From: Vibrio sp. FE10
GTDB taxonomy: Bacteria > Pseudomonadota > Gammaproteobacteria > Enterobacterales > Vibrionaceae
Direction of reading: 5' to 3'
NCBI RefSeq assembly: GCF_030297155.1
Contig: NZ_AP028068.1
Coordinates: 806,001 to 870,000, forward strand
Length of the DNA stretch: 64,000 bases
In this document: in pieces, positions 56,466 through 64,000 of the stretch
Numbering within the stretch: the first letter of the stretch is position 1
Layout: each line of letters begins with the position of its first letter
Notes under the pieces: model-generated
Seen by the model: only the letters and a program-made list of their open reading frames with translations
Databases searched by the model: none
Told to the model about the DNA's origin: nothing
Translations under genes and position numbers: made by a program

Positions 56466-57163
56466 TCTCTGAAATTCATGCTCTCGTTGTTAAACGGCGT
56501 GTGATAAGTGCATTGATAGTTGATATCGATAATGTCGCTGACAATGAACAATTCGCCAGAGGTAAGGAAGCCACGGTTGGTGATGTTCATTGCCGCCACA
56601 TTCTTCTTACAGCCCAGTAAATCGGCATCATCTTTGGATACGTTGATGGCTTGATAAGTCGTTAGGTAACTGTCGATCTCTAAGCCTTGAGCGAGTGCGT
56701 GTTTTTGAATCGAGCTCTCGATGATGTCTGTATTCATTTCGTGGAATATACTGACAGGTATTTTTGTTTCTTCAATTTGAACGACTTTATTATTAATTAA
56801 CCTAAGACGTTTGATCTTCCAAATATATTCATCGTCACGTAGAGAAAATATTTGTTGTTCGTGATTGTTTGGTAACGCCTTATTTAATTGAATCTTTTTA
56901 TAAGATATTTCTTCAAAGCTGTTTTCAGTGATCGAGTTATAAACCAAAGGTGTTCCAACCAAAGATGTATTAACGAAGTACCCTGAACCCACCTTAGATG
57001 TCACCATACCAATCGCTTCAAGTTTCGCTAGCGCTTTTCGAATAGTAAATCGAGATAACCCATATATTTCAGAGAGTTCTCTTTCCGCGGGAAGCTTATG
57101 GCTGATACTGTTTTGACAGATCTTACTCACAATATCTTGGACAACTAACTCGTATTTTTTCAT
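56450..57163 (-). CDS. GntR/HutC-family regulator with UTRA domain
   Basis: A 237-residue regulator. The N-terminal winged helix has LPAERELSEIYGLSRFTIRKALAKLE and GSGYFV. The C-terminal UTRA ligand domain runs from about 90 to 230. UTRA domains bind sugar phosphates or similar small molecules. It is convergent with the ManD gene and probably controls the hexonate module. Confidence 0.87.
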   Translation of the reverse strand: MKKYELVVQDIVSKICQNSISHKLPAERELSEIYGLSRFTIRKALAKLEAIGMVTSKVGSGYFVNTSLVGTPLVYNSITENSFEEISYKKIQLNKALPNNHEQQIFSLRDDEYIWKIKRLRLINNKVVQIEETKIPVSIFHEMNTDIIESSIQKHALAQGLEIDSYLTTYQAINVSKDDADLLGCKKNVAAMNITNRGFLTSGELFIVSDIIDINYQCTYHTPFNNESMNFRDKNSR

Positions 57164-57171
57164 AAAACAAT

Positions 57172-57183
57172 CACTTTAAAGTG
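57172..57183. promoter_or_regulatory. 12-bp palindrome before gntR
   Basis: CACTTTAAAGTG is a perfect palindrome nine bases before the gntR start, where it overlaps the expected leader. It may be an autoregulatory site, but it does not resemble the repeat at 55090. Confidence 0.35.
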
Positions 57184-57323
57184 TATTCACTGTGACTAAA
57201 GAATAGTGAGCTAAATCAGGGGTTCAGCACGCTTTGAATGATTGATAATTATAACATAGAAGGCTAAGTGGGGGATGATAATTGAGGGGGCGCGAAGTAC
57301 GTTATTGAAGCTATACAGGGATG

Positions 57324-57350
57324 AAAAAGCGCGCCATTATCGGCGCGCTT
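57324..57350 (-). terminator. Rho-independent terminator of the M19 gene
   Basis: On the minus strand AAGCGCGCC and GGCGCGCTT pair around six bases and run into TTTTT. Confidence 0.88.
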
Positions 57351-57390
57351 CAGTCAGTTGTGCTAGCTAGAAATTGACTCGGCTAACCAA

Positions 57391-58635
57391 CTACATCGTC
57401 AAGTTTTCATTTCTCAACTTGGTTAGCGCTTTAAGGCGTTTTGCATACTCTTTCTGGAACTCGTCAGGGTCTGCGCCTTCTGATACTTGAGCGTAAACTC
57501 GCATCTTGTTACCGCCGTAGATCTTAGCGAGATCATCGTTGCTGTAACCGCGTTTCCAAAGTTCATCGGTGATTGCAGCGAGGATCTTCGCCAGTTCGCC
57601 ATTACCGGTCGCACCTTTGTTGAATGCTTCAATCATGTAGCCGCCGTCGTCATACATTTTTGCGTTCTTGGTAGCGAAATCAACCACCATGTCAGTGGAG
57701 AACATGTCATCTGTTGCGATGCCCACGTGGTCGACGCCAACCAATTTAACGTAGTAATCGATCATATCCGCGGCTTGAACAGGCGAAATATCCTCAGGCC
57801 ACACGCCATCCATCATCCACTCGGTAAAGGTGGGTGCAACGTAGCCACCAGATTTAGCCGCACGCAGCGCTTCATCATCTGGAATTGCACGGTAACAACC
57901 CGTTGGTGTCGCATCCGGTTCGCTTTTGTATAACCCTGCCGGCACTGAGTGTGTGTACACAAACGGTACGTCCGGGTGGTTTTTCTCCATATAAGTCATC
58001 GCATCATTGGCGGTTTTCGAACCTGTGTGGCTCAGGTCGAGGATCACCTCGTACTTAACCATAGAGTCAATGACCGATTCGCCCCACGGTGTTAAGCCGA
58101 TGTCTCTGCCGTTAAATGCCGCTAACTGACCGGAACCTGTTCTAAAAATATCGTTATACGCCAAGATCATGCTTTTCAGGCCCATGTCCTTGAGTATCGC
58201 CATCTTCGTCACATCTTCTTCTAAGATAGTCGCGGTTTGGCTATTCCATAGCACGGCAGTTTTGCCTTCAGTATGTGCTTTCTCAATGTCGTGATTAGAG
58301 TGAGCAACGATAAACTTGTCCGGTTGTTTTGCCATCGCAGAGCGGTGTTTATGATGGTGAAAAATGAAATCATCAAAGTTATGATCAGCAGCGGTGATGG
58401 TGTATTCATGCCCTGTAATACCAGCATCGCGTGCACCTTGGAAGTAGTCCAATAGCTGTTGGTCATCCTTCCAACCTGCGCCGTATGGGCTCGCCAGCAT
58501 ACCAATCACGATCGTGTCTTGAACGAATGTCTTGGCTTTGTCTGAAGCTGGCCAAGTTTTGCTCTCAACACTGGCATGGGCAACACCACAAGTCAGGGTG
58601 ATACTCGCCGCTACTAACGTAATCTTTTTCAACAT
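57391..58635 (-). CDS. Divergent M19 (renal dipeptidase-like) exported protein
   Basis: A 414-residue protein with signal peptide [21 protein letters not shown]. The M19 pattern is clear in its second half: [26 protein letters not shown] (H203), FVYTHS (H229), [24 protein letters not shown] (R249), GIATDD (D309). However the first-metal motif H-x-D, expected near residues 43-50 (IVIGMLASP here), and the bridging Glu, expected near 130 (AVLWNSQT here), are missing. Activity on dipeptides is therefore uncertain. It is alone on its transcript. Confidence 0.82.
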   Translation of the reverse strand: MLKKITLVAASITLTCGVAHASVESKTWPASDKAKTFVQDTIVIGMLASPYGAGWKDDQQLLDYFQGARDAGITGHEYTITAADHNFDDFIFHHHKHRSAMAKQPDKFIVAHSNHDIEKAHTEGKTAVLWNSQTATILEEDVTKMAILKDMGLKSMILAYNDIFRTGSGQLAAFNGRDIGLTPWGESVIDSMVKYEVILDLSHTGSKTANDAMTYMEKNHPDVPFVYTHSVPAGLYKSEPDATPTGCYRAIPDDEALRAAKSGGYVAPTFTEWMMDGVWPEDISPVQAADMIDYYVKLVGVDHVGIATDDMFSTDMVVDFATKNAKMYDDGGYMIEAFNKGATGNGELAKILAAITDELWKRGYSNDDLAKIYGGNKMRVYAQVSEGADPDEFQKEYAKRLKALTKLRNENLTM

Positions 58636-58893
58636 GAAAACCTCTCAATTATTGGCTTAAATCCATTTATTCTTATGCCTAGATTTAATAGTAGTCCCTG
58701 ACGGTATAACGACATGATTAAAAATCGATAACCTTGTCATACTTTGCGATCAAAACTGCTCTTGCTGGCTATGTGATTCACTTTATTAGTGAAAACCTTA
58801 AGTAAGCCTTGTTAACTTGAGATAATTGTAGCTAAGCTCTGAAATGAAAATGTGCATTTCACGTCACAGGCTAATATGAAAAAGGATAGAGTG

Positions 58894-59844
58894 ATGGGGC
58901 TTGATATTCCGCTGATTGATAAGCGTGTGGTGAACCACTTCCAACAGTGTTTGCGAGAAGATAACTCGCTTGTTCTCCACCAAGCGTTGCTTGCTGATCT
59001 GGCGCTAGAAGTGAAACTTCCGTTTAGTATGGATACGTCATCGGCTAGCTATGTTCCGCATAAGGTTTTTTCCCTCTTCTTGCATCATCTTAAGGATAAC
59101 TTGCGTCCGAACGACTTCATTGCAGTGCTGTTAGAGAGTGCCAATCAAGCAGCGAAAGAACTTCGATTTTCAGCTCTTTCGATACAAGATTTCCTTGATG
59201 CTTTCCCCATTGAAAAGCTGTCTGTGGAGCAAAGTAAGGAAGGATTATTTGTCTCATTCGAGACGTCAATGCAGTCTGCTAGTCGTGTAGAATCTGAGTT
59301 GTTTCTTATCGCTTATACGCACGCTTACTTACAGGCACACTATGCAGAGCTTGGTAAACCTATTCGATATGATTTGATGACAGCCAACTCGCAGGCGTTA
59401 AGCGAGTTAAAAATCCAAACCGAGACTCCTCAATATCTTGGGCAAGAGAAAACGTGCATTCAATACGCGCCGTTAGATACGCTTGGTGTGGTTGAAGTCA
59501 AAGCCAAGGCTAAACCCATGACTGATGCTCGCAAAGTTGCTGAGGCACTGTCGCCCTATATTGGTCGAATGGATATCGACTTAGACACATTTTGTGCTTT
59601 GAACGAGATAGGAAAACGCACCGTCCAGAGAGCATTGAAAAGAGAAGAAACCACTTACAAGGCGATCAAAGGATCATTAGTCATCGAGTTCGCGAAGCGG
59701 GTGATCTCACAGCAAGGTTATTCAATATCTGATGTTGCGCTTCATTTAGGTTATGCCGACGCTTCGCAATTCATTAGGGCGTTCAAGCGAGTAAACGGGA
59801 TCACACCTTATCAATGGCAGAAGGGTAGAAGAAAAATCAAGTAA
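58894..59844 (+). CDS. AraC-family regulator with arabinose-type sensor domain
   Basis: About 316 residues from ATG at 58894, which has AAAGGA seven bases upstream; earlier starts at 58852 or 58876 are weaker. The N-terminal 200 residues resemble the AraC arabinose-binding-like domain (PF12625 type). The C-terminal double helix-turn-helix ends with YSISDVALHLGYADASQFIRAFKRVNGITPYQWQ. Targets are unknown. It is divergent from the M19 gene and 80 bases before the pilin gene. Confidence 0.85.
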   Translation: MGLDIPLIDKRVVNHFQQCLREDNSLVLHQALLADLALEVKLPFSMDTSSASYVPHKVFSLFLHHLKDNLRPNDFIAVLLESANQAAKELRFSALSIQDFLDAFPIEKLSVEQSKEGLFVSFETSMQSASRVESELFLIAYTHAYLQAHYAELGKPIRYDLMTANSQALSELKIQTETPQYLGQEKTCIQYAPLDTLGVVEVKAKAKPMTDARKVAEALSPYIGRMDIDLDTFCALNEIGKRTVQRALKREETTYKAIKGSLVIEFAKRVISQQGYSISDVALHLGYADASQFIRAFKRVNGITPYQWQKGRRKIK

Positions 59845-59924
59845 TGGGAATGATTGACGGTATCATTTGATCTCGCTTGAATATATACTGCCGCCCGTTC
59901 CATAAAGAATATGAGATTTTTAGG

Positions 59925-60407
59925 ATGAGAAGAACAAGTGGCTTTACTCTAATTGAACTTGTCGCCGTCGTTGTCGTGCTTGGCATTCTTTCTGTGATTG
60001 CGACGCCTAAGTTTTTAGGTCTTCAATCTGATGCCAGAGCGGCGGTATTAGAGGGCCTTAAAGGGTCAATGGAAGGCGCAGCTTCGATTGTTTACGGTAA
60101 GGCAGCAGTTGCAGGGGTTGAAAACCTTCCAGTGTCGGATGATCAAAGTACCTTAGTGGAAGGTGTTGTGACGGATTACGGTTATCCAACAGCCTCAGAG
60201 ACTGGTATTGGAACGGCAGTACAAGGACTGCTAGGTGATAACAGTGACTGGAAGCAGCTTGGTTTACATACTGAATCAGAGCCGAACGAAGTCATCGTCT
60301 ATTCATTTTCTAACGCGTCTGAAGATGAAACCTGCGTCGTGATTTATCGTTCAAATGCTTCTGCAGGTGCACCCACGATTATCTCGTCTAACGCCGATTT
60401 GTGTTAG
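59925..60407 (+). CDS. Type IV prepilin, MSHA-like, orphan
   Basis: A 160-residue prepilin. The leader MRRTSG is followed by the processed N-terminus [24 protein letters not shown], with the conserved Glu at mature position 5. The next part ([28 protein letters not shown]) is close to MshA pilins. Two Cys (DETCVVI and ADLC) close the C-terminal D-loop. No other pilus gene is beside it, so it must use the machinery of another locus. Confidence 0.88.
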   Translation: MRRTSGFTLIELVAVVVVLGILSVIATPKFLGLQSDARAAVLEGLKGSMEGAASIVYGKAAVAGVENLPVSDDQSTLVEGVVTDYGYPTASETGIGTAVQGLLGDNSDWKQLGLHTESEPNEVIVYSFSNASEDETCVVIYRSNASAGAPTIISSNADLC

Positions 60408-60432
60408 CGATTCAAGCTTACGAATACTGAAA

Positions 60433-60459
60433 AAGGCCATCTTTATGATGGTCTTTTTT
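60433..60459 (+). terminator. Rho-independent terminator
   Basis: AAGGCCATC and GATGGTCTT pair around a 5-base loop and run into TTTTTT. It ends the pilin gene. Confidence 0.9.
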
Positions 60460-60583
60460 GTGCCTGCTCGGTGACATATTGTGATTTCACTCCTCGTTTT
60501 GTAAAACAAGATTATGAACTTTAAGGTGTGGCATTTAATGTCAGTGTTGTTGCTATTTTATGTGACTAATTGAGGAGTAGGTT

Positions 60584-60723
60584 ATGAGTTCGAATCAAAT
60601 CAAAAATGTCGTGTTTGATGTGATGGCACTGTTGTGTCCGCTGAACTCGGCATATTAAAACCCCTGCCTGAGATCTACCAAGCCCTGGGTGTCAATTTGA
60701 AACAGTGGCACCCATTCGAATAA
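60584..60723 (+). pseudogene. Remnant of a HAD-superfamily phosphatase gene
   Basis: A ribosome site (GAGGAG) and ATG lead to MSSNQIKNVVFDV, the first HAD motif region of YihX-like phosphatases. Soon after, the frame ends, and another frame gives SAELGILKPLPEIYQALGV, the later HAD motif with KP-x-P-x-IY. The middle of the gene (about 120 codons expected) is deleted and the rest is out of frame. Confidence 0.75.
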
Positions 60724-60747
60724 TGTCTTCGTTTGAGGATATAGAAA

Positions 60748-61587
60748 ATGAAAAGATACCCACCTAAGTCCATCGTCACGTTCTCGATTTTATCAATATC
60801 GATACTGGTGTTAGTGGTGGCTTTCGCGCTTCAAATTCGTGGTGATCAAGCATGTGATGATTGCTACGAATCAGACAAAGGACAGTTCAAGTATGTTCTG
60901 TATGATGGAACGTCGCCCTCCGTTATTCCAAGCATCCATAATACCTTATTGATTAACCGTACTCCTTTGATGAAAACGTTCGAGCTTGATTCTATGCCGC
61001 CAGTCACCGTTAGAGTGTGGCGAAACCAGAAGGCCTATTTAGACGAGCAAGAACGAAGCATTGGGTATCGATATGCGTTTTCTACTGGGTATATCGAACC
61101 TAAGAGTAATGAGATTAGGTTGCTCTATTTTGGTGGTGAAATTCATAAAACCGCTCTACATGAGTTTGTACACTTGCTGACTCTGCAAGTGAATCCGAAT
61201 TTTGCAAACAATCCACGGTGGTTGTGGGAAGCTATCGCTATCTATAAATCTGAAGATTATTGGTTTCACATGAGTAACAGACATGCCATCAGTAGCCGTT
61301 TCGATGGGCTGGTTCAGGACTTATACAATAAGCCGAACAATAGCTCGGCTGTTTATGAGCTTGGCTATACGGTCGGTGAGTTTATTGAACGTTCATGGGG
61401 AGAAGGAGCGTTTGTTGATCTCATTAAGAGCAATGGGGATCCCTCTCAGCTTACCGACCAGCCAATAGAATTGCTGTTTTCTGATTGGGAGAAGTTTGTC
61501 AAAACCACGTATTTGAGTGGCCCCAAAAGTGAGTATGAAAAAGCCATGGAACGAAGCCCATTCGACAGAAGAGACACGGTAAACTAA
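60748..61587 (+). CDS. Membrane-anchored gluzincin-like metallopeptidase
   Basis: A 279-residue protein with an N-terminal membrane anchor (about residues 9-27) and an exported domain. The zinc motif is HEFVH in KTALHEFVHLLTLQ, followed 20 residues later by WLWEAIAIYKSEDYW, where the Glu may be the third ligand, as in the peptidase MA family. Two Cys near the start of the domain (ACDDC) may pair. No substrate known. Its ATG follows the HAD remnant by 24 bases. Confidence 0.72.
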   Translation: MKRYPPKSIVTFSILSISILVLVVAFALQIRGDQACDDCYESDKGQFKYVLYDGTSPSVIPSIHNTLLINRTPLMKTFELDSMPPVTVRVWRNQKAYLDEQERSIGYRYAFSTGYIEPKSNEIRLLYFGGEIHKTALHEFVHLLTLQVNPNFANNPRWLWEAIAIYKSEDYWFHMSNRHAISSRFDGLVQDLYNKPNNSSAVYELGYTVGEFIERSWGEGAFVDLIKSNGDPSQLTDQPIELLFSDWEKFVKTTYLSGPKSEYEKAMERSPFDRRDTVN

Positions 61588-61596
61588 TCAAAAAAT

Positions 61597-61629
61597 AGGT
61601 GATGTTTAATTAAAAAAATCACCTCTTTT
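61597..61629 (+). terminator. Rho-independent terminator
   Basis: AGGTGAT and ATCACCT pair around a 14-base AT-rich loop, followed by CTTTTG. It ends the peptidase gene. Confidence 0.6.
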
Positions 61630-61668
61630 GTTATTCATTTTTGGTTGTTGCTTCGTGTCGCTTCCTGT

Positions 61669-62262
61669 TTATTCGCTGTCGTCACTTGGCTGCTCAGTGT
61701 TCAAGTATCGAATTAACTTGGCTGGTGTACCACCGTATAAGCAGTCTGGCGGTACATCGCTGTTGACCACAGAGTTCGCTGCAATCACTGAACGAGCCCC
61801 AATCGTCACGCCTTGGTTGATGACGGAGTTGCCGCCAACCCACACATCATCTTCGATTGTTATTGGTAAACAGAAGGTTTCCCATTTACGACGGCTACGA
61901 TAATCAAGGGAGTGTGATGGCGTATAGAATTGGACGCTTGGTCCAATTAAAACATTGTTTCCAACTTTGATTCTCGCACCATCTAGCATTACTACGTTCA
62001 TATTAATGAAGGTGTCGTCGCCAATCTCGATGGTTTTGCCAAACTCACAATGAAAAGGGGGCTGGATTAAGCTGCTACTACCAACCTTATCAAATAGCTG
62101 CTCTTGCAATGTGTGTTGCTGGTCTGGGTCTTGATGGTTGTTGAAAGCTATTAGCGCCTTTCTGGCATTGGAACGCATGGTATCAATTTCTAAGTCTGCA
62201 CCATCATACACTTGCCCAGATAGCATCTTTTCTAGTTCAGTTTTATTGTTTGTATTGCTCAT
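61669..62262 (-). CDS. Maltose/galactoside-type O-acetyltransferase (left-handed beta-helix)
   Basis: A 197-residue acetyl-CoA-dependent transferase. The N-terminal Mac domain (KMLSGQVYDGADLEIDTMRSNARKALIAFN, read in pieces) precedes a hexapeptide beta-helix with IGDDTFINMNVVMLDGARIKVGNNVLIGPSVQFYTPSHSLD; the His of that last segment is the expected catalytic base. DVWVGGNSVINQGVTIGARSVIAANSVV and GGTPAKLIRYL are typical. The acceptor is a sugar such as maltose or a galactoside. It lies downstream of add on the same strand, but a terminator separates them. Confidence 0.88.
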   Translation of the reverse strand: MSNTNNKTELEKMLSGQVYDGADLEIDTMRSNARKALIAFNNHQDPDQQHTLQEQLFDKVGSSSLIQPPFHCEFGKTIEIGDDTFINMNVVMLDGARIKVGNNVLIGPSVQFYTPSHSLDYRSRRKWETFCLPITIEDDVWVGGNSVINQGVTIGARSVIAANSVVNSDVPPDCLYGGTPAKLIRYLNTEQPSDDSE

Positions 62263-62330
62263 GCTTGCCCACTTTCCGAGAGTCTCGGTCTAAATGACGA
62301 ATACTGCAAGATTAGCGATTTTTGGACATA

Positions 62331-62360
62331 AAAAAAGAGAAAAGCCTCAGCCTTTCTCTT
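62331..62360 (-). terminator. Terminator of the adenosine deaminase gene
   Basis: On the minus strand AAGAGAAA and TTTCTCTT pair around a 10-base loop and run into TTTTTTTAT. Confidence 0.75.
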
Positions 62361-62430
62361 CCTATTTTGTGCCTTTAAGCACTAATGCTAAGTGAGCCCA
62401 GCTATTCAGCAAAAGGCGCGCTTTGCCAAA

Positions 62431-63429
62431 TTAGATTTGCTCAACGAAACCCATTAGGTGCTGTTTCACTTCGTCTGAAGCAAACGCACTTTCTACAGAG
62501 TACTTGTAGATTTCTACGTAATCTTCTTTTGTTAGACCGAATGTTTCACACACACGCTTCACTTCGTTGGTCATGGTTGTGTTCGACACAGTGCGGTTAT
62601 CTGTGTTGATCGTTACAACGATGCCGTCTTTCTTGAATTCAGCAATTGGGTGGTCGCTGAATTTGTGAATACATTTGGTTTGAACGTTACTTGTTGGGCA
62701 AGTCTCAAGTGCAACTTGCTTCTCTTTAACGATGTTGTATGCGTCTTCGTTACCTTGGATGTGAACACCGTGCCCGATACGCTCAGCATCCAACATAGTT
62801 ACTGCATCGTAAACGTTTTGACCATGCCATTGCTCACCAGCGTGCACGGTAATGCGGTAGCCTTTTTCAAGTGCGTATTGCGTGTATTCTGGGAATTCAG
62901 CACAGAAACCTGGCTTTTCGCCACCTGCGATATCAAACGCAACAACGCCTTTACCTAGGTAAGGTTGGCCTGCGTCGATCACGTCTTTGATAGAGTCTTT
63001 AGGGAACATACGAAGCACAGACATGATGTAGTTGCCCTTGATGTCGTATTTCTCTTCCGCACGCTTCATGCCTTTTACTGCGCTTGCAATGATCGTATCA
63101 AGAGACAGGCCTTTGTTTACGTGCAGGATTGGCGCAAAACGAACTTCTAGGTACTTAACGTTTTCTAGTGCTGCGTCTTCGTATAGCTCGAAAGAGATAC
63201 GTTCAATCGCTTCTTCAGTCTGCATTACTTGCAGTGGCAGGCTGAAACAAGCTAAGTACTCATCTAGGTTTTTACAATCTTCTGGCACCGTTAGAGATTG
63301 AACAACCGCGTCGCGATCTTCAGGTAGTTCGATATTGTACTGTTTTGCTAGGTCAATAATCGTATCTGGGCGAACACTTCCGTCTAGGTGGCAGTGTAAA
63401 TCAATCTTAGGTAGTGCTAGAAAATCCAT
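62431..63429 (-). CDS. add: Adenosine deaminase
   Basis: A 332-residue zinc enzyme that converts adenosine to inosine in purine salvage. Metal and catalytic motifs in order: [41 protein letters not shown] and [13 protein letters not shown]. The length is the bacterial norm. It is divergent from the LysR gene, with 120 bases between. Confidence 0.95.
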   Translation of the reverse strand: MDFLALPKIDLHCHLDGSVRPDTIIDLAKQYNIELPEDRDAVVQSLTVPEDCKNLDEYLACFSLPLQVMQTEEAIERISFELYEDAALENVKYLEVRFAPILHVNKGLSLDTIIASAVKGMKRAEEKYDIKGNYIMSVLRMFPKDSIKDVIDAGQPYLGKGVVAFDIAGGEKPGFCAEFPEYTQYALEKGYRITVHAGEQWHGQNVYDAVTMLDAERIGHGVHIQGNEDAYNIVKEKQVALETCPTSNVQTKCIHKFSDHPIAEFKKDGIVVTINTDNRTVSNTTMTNEVKRVCETFGLTKEDYVEIYKYSVESAFASDEVKQHLMGFVEQI

Positions 63430-63549
63430 GAGTATTCCTTAATTCTATTATTCTTTGAGTGTGTTAACTCACATGCGCTAAATTTACCAAGACAATGATA
63501 TGATTTAAAGTGACAATTAATCATCATTAACCTGAATTTAGGGAATATC

Positions 63550-64000
63550 ATGGTAGATGTTAAAAGCTTACTTAAATGCGATATGAATTTGCTGCTTTGC
63601 TTACACGTTCTGATTGAAGAGCGTAGCGTGAGCAAAACGGCAGAGCGACTCTTTTTGAGCCAGTCTGCGGTAAGTAAACAGCTCACCAAGCTCAGAACTT
63701 TGTTTGATGATCCGCTGTTTGAGCGAGAATCCAAAGGGCTATTCCCAACCCCTAAAGCACTCGCATTAGCACCTAAGATCCACCAAATCTTGCTGCAGAT
63801 CGAAAAGCTAACTGTTCCCGAAGTTTTCGATCCTAAAGACAGTGAGCGTACCTTCACTATAGACCTTGTCGAAACCGCCTACACGGCGATCTATCCGCAC
63901 TTTATGCCGACAGCGCTTGCTGATGCACCGCACATCACCATCAACAGTTCAACGTGGAGCAGCGACAGCTTCAAGCGCTTGCTCAAACGTGAAGTGGATT
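63550..64000 (+). CDS. LysR-family transcriptional regulator (3' truncated by window end)
   Basis: The first 150 residues of a LysR regulator are present. The N-terminal helix-turn-helix is SVSKTAERLFLSQSAVSKQLTKLRTLFDDPLFERESKG, read in pieces, and the start of the effector domain follows (TFTIDLVETAY). It is divergent from add and may control it or an unseen neighbour. Confidence 0.9.
   Translation, partial: MVDVKSLLKCDMNLLLCLHVLIEERSVSKTAERLFLSQSAVSKQLTKLRTLFDDPLFERESKGLFPTPKALALAPKIHQILLQIEKLTVPEVFDPKDSERTFTIDLVETAYTAIYPHFMPTALADAPHITINSSTWSSDSFKRLLKREVD

Overview
The window looks like chromosomal DNA of a marine Vibrio, probably close to the Splendidus clade. The basis is gene content and order recalled from that genus: a vibriolysin-type M4 protease, an M28 aminopeptidase, a betIBA plus choline ABC operon followed by a CosR-like MarR gene, a chromosomal Qnr pentapeptide protein, a DUF5062 gene, and melR-melA-melB. 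I saw no rRNA, tRNA, CRISPR array, insertion sequence or phage gene. Both ends cut through genes: a TRAP permease on the left and a LysR regulator on the right.

Layout. 0-2.3 kb: the end of a fused TRAP permease and lhgO. 2.3-6.5 kb: two secreted zinc peptidases on the minus strand. 7-11 kb: small lipoproteins around an RstAB-like two-component pair. 11.2-20 kb: a catabolic cluster with a diaminopropionate ammonia-lyase-type PLP enzyme, Lrp/AsnC regulator, EutA-like protein, M20 amidohydrolase, TeaA/UehA-like TRAP transporter and M24 hydrolase. It resembles ectoine-utilisation islands but has a different enzyme set. 20-22.4 kb: an LruC-domain surface protein and a lipoprotein. 22.8-30.9 kb: choline uptake and oxidation to glycine betaine, with the CosR-like gene.

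31-39 kb: an aldehyde dehydrogenase, an iron alcohol dehydrogenase, a Ser-type sulfatase with its radical-SAM maturase, and a NemR-like TetR gene. Matching operator-like sites precede both dehydrogenase units and the regulator, which suggests one electrophile/aldehyde-responsive regulon. 39-41.6 kb: qnr, a GNAT gene and small proteins. 41.7-50.7 kb: a melibiose/alpha-galactoside locus (melR, melA, melB) extended by a secreted glycosidase-like protein, with a second large secreted protein of unknown function beside it. 51-51.7 kb: a DUF5993-DsbB pair.

51.8-57.2 kb: a hexonate module (ManD-like dehydratase, KDG kinase, KDPG aldolase, PTS EIIBC, GntR regulator). 57.4-64 kb: a divergent M19 dipeptidase, an AraC regulator, an orphan type IV pilin, a HAD-phosphatase remnant, a membrane-anchored gluzincin, a sugar/galactoside-type acetyltransferase, adenosine deaminase, and a truncated LysR gene.

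Family assignments come from reading translations and recalling family motifs. No database search was run.
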